NCBI RefSeq assembly: GCF_002807685.1
Contig: NZ_PEAX01000003.1
Location: 434,001 to 498,000, forward strand
Length of the DNA: 64,000 nt
Direction of reading: 5' to 3'
From: Neoalteromonas flava
GTDB taxonomy: Bacteria; Pseudomonadota; Gammaproteobacteria; Enterobacterales; Alteromonadaceae
Shown here: in pieces, positions 60,034 through 64,000 of the stretch
Numbering within the stretch: the first letter of the stretch is position 1
Layout of the letters: every line of letters starts with the position of its first letter
The notes under the pieces: model-generated
Databases searched by the model: none
Told to the model about the DNA's origin: nothing
Seen by the model: only the letters and a program-made list of their open reading frames with translations
Made by a program: the position numbers and the translations under genes

Positions 60034-60320
60034 ACGGCCTCTTATACCTTGGCGTTAAAGCCTTTTTCCTTTATTCATATTTACCTAAGATGTACTTTGA
60101 TTTTTTATGGCTTGATATTTTGCTAGTTTAGGGTTAACTAGTCATTAATGAGCCAGTTCTTGCGTTTCTGGCAGTTACGTCAACAATATTAATAACAATA
60201 AAAAACAATCATACAATGCGTTTGAACAGTGACGTATATTTGACCATAGTTTCTATCAGCCTCTCGCTTGCCTGTTTTCGAGAGAGCGATGTTAGTTGCA
60301 CCTTGGGAGTAGATTAATTG

Positions 60321-63233
60321 ATGGCTAAGGTGTTAACGCGCCTCCAGTCCAGCATAAACAGGCGTTGGATTGGAATAATATTATTGGTATTTAATTCCGT
60401 TGGTACCGCACTGGCTCAAGATACAGTGTTTAGTATTCCCGCCCAGAGCGCAGATCAAGCGCTCACCCAATTTGCGCGCCAGGCGAACATCACATTACTA
60501 TTCCCATTCGACGCTGCTGAAAAAGTAATAGCTAACCCGCTGTATGGCCAATTTTCCCATTTGGAGGGATTAAAGCGTTTGCTGCAAGGTTCCCAATTGG
60601 TTGTTGTACAAGACGGCAATGGGTTGCTAAGCGTGCAAAATCTGCGCTCGCCAACGGCTAACGACTTGGATATTTCTGCAGAAGAAGTAGAAGAAGCGAA
60701 ACCGGCGCTAAACAGGATTGAACAAATTGCTGTCGTCGGCAGCCGCAGTTTACCACGTACGGTGACTTCCTCACCTGTCCCCATAGACGTTATTGGCGGC
60801 GCTGAATTTGGGCAGCAAGGTGAAACGGATGTGCTCGGTATGTTGAGTAATCTTGTACCGTCGTTAAATGTAAATGATCAATCTATCAATGATGCTGCAA
60901 GCCTTGTTCGGCCTGCCAACTTGCGCGGGATGGCGGCTGACCATACCTTAATTCTACTCAATGGAAAGCGCCGGCATCGTAGTGCAGCAATAACCTTTTT
61001 AGGCGGCGGTTTATCTGATGGCGCACAAGGGCCTGATATGTCTGTGTTACCGGTTTCTGCTATTAAGCAAGTAGAGGTATTACGCGATGGGGCTGCAGCG
61101 CAGTATGGCTCGGATGCAATCGCTGGAGTAATTAACTTTGTACTCAAAGATGATAAATCGGGTGGGGAAGTCTCTATCGGTGGAGGACAGTTCTACCAAG
61201 GTGACGGAGAAGAATTGCAGATACAGGCTAATTTAGGGTTACCACTGGGAGCTCGGGGTTTTGCTAATCTCAGCGGTGAATTTCGCCAGCGAAATGCAAC
61301 TAACCGCGCTGTTCAACGCGCTGACGCGCAAGCATTGATAGCGGCTGGGAATGATTTTGTTGCAGACCCCGCGCAATATTGGGGACGCTTAGAGGTTGAT
61401 GGGGATGTCAAAACGGCAATCAATGCGGGAGCGGATCTGTCAGATAACACACAGTGGTACGCGTTTGCCAATTATGCACAACGACAAGTAGAAGGGGGAT
61501 TTTATTTCCGAAACCCGCAAGTACGCCGCGGCGTATTTGCCACCTCGACGAATAGTGACGGGGTAACAAAACTTCTGGTTGGCGATCTCGACGGCGTTGA
61601 TTCGGGTATCGCATGTCCAGATATTTACATCGATGATAACAACATTCTGGATGACCCCAATTATCGACTCATCGCCGATAACAGCACTGAATTAGGGCGC
61701 AATTGTTTTGCTTTTAACGAACGTTTGCCCGGTGGTTTTGCACCGCGATTTGGTGGTCGCATTGAGGATGCCGCCTTTAGTACTGGGGTAACGGGTTATA
61801 TTGGTGATGATTGGGCCTATGGCATGAGTATAAGTTTGGGCTATTCCAATATTGATTATCGGGTATCGAATACGGTTAATCCTTCACTGGGTCCAGAGTC
61901 ACCTTCTTCTTTTAACCCTGGCGAAGCCAGCCAAGTTGAACGCAGTATTAATTTGGATATTACCAAGTTTATTGATGGCTTTATGGACGACCCTATACAC
62001 GTTGCTGCAGGAGTTGAGTGGCGAAAGGAAACTTACCATCAAAAAGCCGGTGAATTAAGCTCTTACCAAGTCGGATTCTTTGCTCAAGAACCTACGACGG
62101 GGATCAACCAAGGATTTAGTGTTGGGTCAAATGGTTTCCCCGGTTACACCCCGCAAGCTGCCGGGCACTGGAGTCGGAGTAATTGGGCAGTATACTTTGA
62201 TGTAGAAAGCTATCTTAATGACGCCTATCTTGTTGGTGCTGCTCTGCGTTATGAGCACTTTAATGATTTTGGGTCTACGTTTGAAGGAAAACTCACTGCG
62301 CGCTACGAATTGAGTGAAGAAATTTCACTTAGAAGCTCAATAAGTACAGGCTTTAAGGCACCAACGGTAGGACAAAGCAATGTTATCAATGTGACTACTG
62401 CATTTTCTGAAATTGGTTTGGAAGATCAAGCAACATTGCCGCCGACAAACCCAATTTCAATTCGTGTGGGGGCGACTCCGCTTAGTCCAGAAGAGTCGGT
62501 GAATAAAAGTTTAGGGTTGGTGTTCTATGGGCATGAAGATTTCTTTGCCACTTTTGATTATTTTCATATAACGCTAACCGACCGGATCAGCACAACGTCG
62601 GCGATTCGGCTAAGCGAGGATGATATTCAGGCATTGTCAGAGCAGGGCGTGCAAGAAAATCAGATTTTCACTAGCGTTAAGTTCTTTACCAATGATTTTG
62701 ATACAACGACCCAGGGCTTCGACTTGGTGCTAAATTATGAATTTGATGCAGGTCAAATTCATCATACTGTATCAGGCTTGTACAACTGGACACGAACACG
62801 GGTGGATAGAGTAACCTTATATCCACAACAGCTTGCTGACGGAACTTCAACACTAACGTCAAATTTGACTCCGGCTAGGATCAGAATGCTAGAGGAGAAC
62901 TTACCTGAAAATAGGATTGTGTTGTCAGTATCGCAGTCTTATGCAAATGTAACTGCGTTGTGGCGGCTACGTTATTATTCCGGCTTCTACGAAGACCATT
63001 TAGATGCTTCAGCAGGCCTGGATATAAATGCCAGCTCGGAAACAGTATTAGATGTTGAGTTTAGTTATCTATACTCGGAGCATTTGCGTCTAATTTTTGG
63101 GGCGCAAAATGTGTTTGATAACCGACCCTCGGCTAATCCGCATAGCGAAGTCGCAGGCGCATTATATCCACCGACGTCGCCTCTGGGTCTAAATGGGGGC
63201 TATTACTACGCAAAAATCAACTATACGTTTTAA
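60321..63233 (+). CDS. TonB-dependent receptor with N-terminal signalling (STN) domain
   Basis: 970-aa outer-membrane transducer. Signal peptide to about residue 33 (GTALAQ), then an STN domain (about 35-110: FSIPAQSADQALTQFARQANITLLF ... LEGLKRLLQGS, abbreviated), which in FecA-type systems talks to FecR. TonB-box region RIEQIAVVGSR, plug (LRGMAADHTLILLNGKRR; EVLRDGAAAQYGSDAIAGV) and barrel ending YYYAKINYTF follow. Plug and barrel are closely similar to the receptor at 55678. An in-frame TTG directly before the ATG is an alternative start. Ligand unknown. About 290 bp without a gene separate it from fecR. Confidence 0.92.
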   Translation: MAKVLTRLQSSINRRWIGIILLVFNSVGTALAQDTVFSIPAQSADQALTQFARQANITLLFPFDAAEKVIANPLYGQFSHLEGLKRLLQGSQLVVVQDGNGLLSVQNLRSPTANDLDISAEEVEEAKPALNRIEQIAVVGSRSLPRTVTSSPVPIDVIGGAEFGQQGETDVLGMLSNLVPSLNVNDQSINDAASLVRPANLRGMAADHTLILLNGKRRHRSAAITFLGGGLSDGAQGPDMSVLPVSAIKQVEVLRDGAAAQYGSDAIAGVINFVLKDDKSGGEVSIGGGQFYQGDGEELQIQANLGLPLGARGFANLSGEFRQRNATNRAVQRADAQALIAAGNDFVADPAQYWGRLEVDGDVKTAINAGADLSDNTQWYAFANYAQRQVEGGFYFRNPQVRRGVFATSTNSDGVTKLLVGDLDGVDSGIACPDIYIDDNNILDDPNYRLIADNSTELGRNCFAFNERLPGGFAPRFGGRIEDAAFSTGVTGYIGDDWAYGMSISLGYSNIDYRVSNTVNPSLGPESPSSFNPGEASQVERSINLDITKFIDGFMDDPIHVAAGVEWRKETYHQKAGELSSYQVGFFAQEPTTGINQGFSVGSNGFPGYTPQAAGHWSRSNWAVYFDVESYLNDAYLVGAALRYEHFNDFGSTFEGKLTARYELSEEISLRSSISTGFKAPTVGQSNVINVTTAFSEIGLEDQATLPPTNPISIRVGATPLSPEESVNKSLGLVFYGHEDFFATFDYFHITLTDRISTTSAIRLSEDDIQALSEQGVQENQIFTSVKFFTNDFDTTTQGFDLVLNYEFDAGQIHHTVSGLYNWTRTRVDRVTLYPQQLADGTSTLTSNLTPARIRMLEENLPENRIVLSVSQSYANVTALWRLRYYSGFYEDHLDASAGLDINASSETVLDVEFSYLYSEHLRLIFGAQNVFDNRPSANPHSEVAGALYPPTSPLGLNGGYYYAKINYTF

Positions 63234-63253
63234 TCTTTTAAGGGAGTGTTGTT

Positions 63254-63556
63254 ATGCAGTCAAATGAAGAAACCCATATTGAAGCAGCGGTATTTAGGCG
63301 CTTACTACAGCATTTAGACGACAACAAAGATGTGCAGAATATCGATCTTATGATCCTTGCAGATTTTTGCCGTAACTGTCTAGCCAAGTGGTACGTTGCC
63401 GCCGCTCGCGATGTTGGAGTAGAGCTAGATTACGAGTCTGCGCGCGAAAAAGTGTACGGAATGCCGTATAGTGAGTGGAAAGCCAACCATCAACCTGTAG
63501 CGACTCCAGAACAGCTAGCAGCGTTTGAGCAGCGCCAGGCTAAGAAAGGCTGCTAA
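63254..63556 (+). CDS. DUF1244 protein
   Basis: 100-aa protein of the DUF1244 family, small and helical, function unknown. The most conserved part is LMILADFCRNCLAKWY with a CxxC pair that could bind metal, followed by YGMPYSEWK. It begins 20 bp after the TonB receptor, with GGGAG as ribosome site and no terminator in between, so it may be co-transcribed with it. Its stop overlaps the end of convergent cdd by 3 bp. Confidence 0.85.
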   Translation: MQSNEETHIEAAVFRRLLQHLDDNKDVQNIDLMILADFCRNCLAKWYVAAARDVGVELDYESAREKVYGMPYSEWKANHQPVATPEQLAAFEQRQAKKGC

Positions 63557-63960
63557 CCCAACTTAAAGGCTGCGGGCAAAAGCTCAGCGATTGTCATTGC
63601 TGTGACGTCTTCTTGACCTGTTTGCATGACAACTTTTGTTGTCGCTTCGCTAAATTCAGCAATCTTTTGGCGGCAACCACCGCAAGGATAGCAGGGTTCA
63701 TCGCCAGGCCCTACGATGATAATTTCCACAATGGCAGTGCCACCGTCAGCAATCATTGCACTAATTGCTCCAGCTTCTGCACATGTGCCCAGCGGGTATG
63801 CGGCATTTTCTACATTACAGCCAACGTACACTTTGCCATTATTGGCCAATAGAGCTGCTCCCACTTTGAAGTTTGAATAGGGGGCATAGGCATTTTTTTG
63901 CACCCGTAAAGCTGTGTTAAGGAGTGCTGTTTGTGTCGCAGATAATTTGCTAGTATTCAT
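63553..63960 (-). CDS. cdd: Cytidine deaminase
   Basis: 135-aa zinc-dependent cytidine deaminase (small homotetrameric type), converting cytidine or deoxycytidine to uridine in nucleoside salvage. The zinc and catalytic residues are in GCNVENAAYPLGTCAEAGAI (first cysteine and glutamate) and PCYPCGGCRQKIAEF (two cysteines). The N-terminus YAPYSNFKVGAALL is typical. Short, complete and convergent with the DUF1244 gene. Confidence 0.97.
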   Translation of the reverse strand: MNTSKLSATQTALLNTALRVQKNAYAPYSNFKVGAALLANNGKVYVGCNVENAAYPLGTCAEAGAISAMIADGGTAIVEIIIVGPGDEPCYPCGGCRQKIAEFSEATTKVVMQTGQEDVTAMTIAELLPAAFKLG

Positions 63961-64000
63961 AAAATATCAGTTAATCAGTTAGCCGTTAGTTTTATCATGA

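Noticed and set aside
60051-60068. GGC...GCC-TTTTT as terminator after fecR
   Set aside because: Stem of only three pairs; too weak to call.
55678-63233. Sugar- or glycan-utilisation locus around the TonB receptors
   Set aside because: No glycoside hydrolase, polysaccharide lyase or SusD-like gene is adjacent; the ligand cannot be assigned.

Overview
This window looks like chromosome from a marine gammaproteobacterium of the Alteromonadales, probably Alteromonadaceae. The call rests on protein resemblance and gene order (leuS-lptE-holA-nadD-rsfS-rlmH-mrdA-rodA-rlpA-dacA-ybeD-lipB-lipA; ftsH-folP-glmM-tpiA-secG-tRNA-Leu), on Entner-Doudoroff and glycogen genes lying close together, and on large TonB-dependent receptors with a FecI/FecR pair. 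The genus is inference. I see no transposase, phage gene, CRISPR array or rRNA.

Region 1 (1-20.6 kb) is central carbon and storage metabolism. The end of edd, then glk and eda, forms an overlapping operon. gapA-yeaD runs the other way. malQ-glgB-glgX-gnd-msrB follows, then a PAS-domain protein, glgC, a DUF2989-type lipoprotein, a second long GAPDH, a thioredoxin-like protein and an M14 peptidase. The gapA/malQ divergent region carries a HexR-like palindrome next to gapA and a LacI-family-like operator nearer malQ. Glycogen synthase (glgA) and phosphorylase (glgP) are not in the window.

Region 2 (20.6-28.2 kb) holds an AGCS amino-acid/Na+ symporter, a zinc-ribbon membrane protein, a tight DUF1315-DUF349-small protein operon, an apparently exported SAM-methyltransferase and type I asparaginase.

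Region 3 (28.2-41 kb, minus strand) is the conserved envelope/translation operon from leuS to lipA. It covers leucyl-tRNA synthetase, LPS assembly, the DNA polymerase III delta subunit, NAD synthesis, ribosome silencing and 23S methylation, the elongasome core (PBP2/RodA), RlpA, PBP5 and lipoate synthesis.

Region 4 (41-55.3 kb) holds a Lon-like protease, an SDR dehydrogenase, yhbY, then ftsH-folP-glmM-tpiA-secG-tRNA-Leu(GAG). Two departures from the usual order stand out. Where rlmE (ftsJ/rrmJ) should precede ftsH, only a frameshifted 3' remnant is left. Between tRNA-Leu and pnp the usual rimP-nusA-infB-rbfA-truB-rpsO block is absent; its place is taken by a divergent pair, an HPF/RaiA-family gene and an NhaR-type LysR regulator.

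Region 5 (55.3-64 kb) is a cell-surface signalling cassette: a TonB receptor without a signalling domain, an ECF sigma factor, a FecR anti-sigma factor, and a paralogous TonB receptor with an N-terminal signalling (STN) domain. A DUF1244 gene and convergent cdd follow. The best candidates for something new are this cassette, the NhaR/HPF pair at the broken nusA-pnp locus, and the rlmE remnant.
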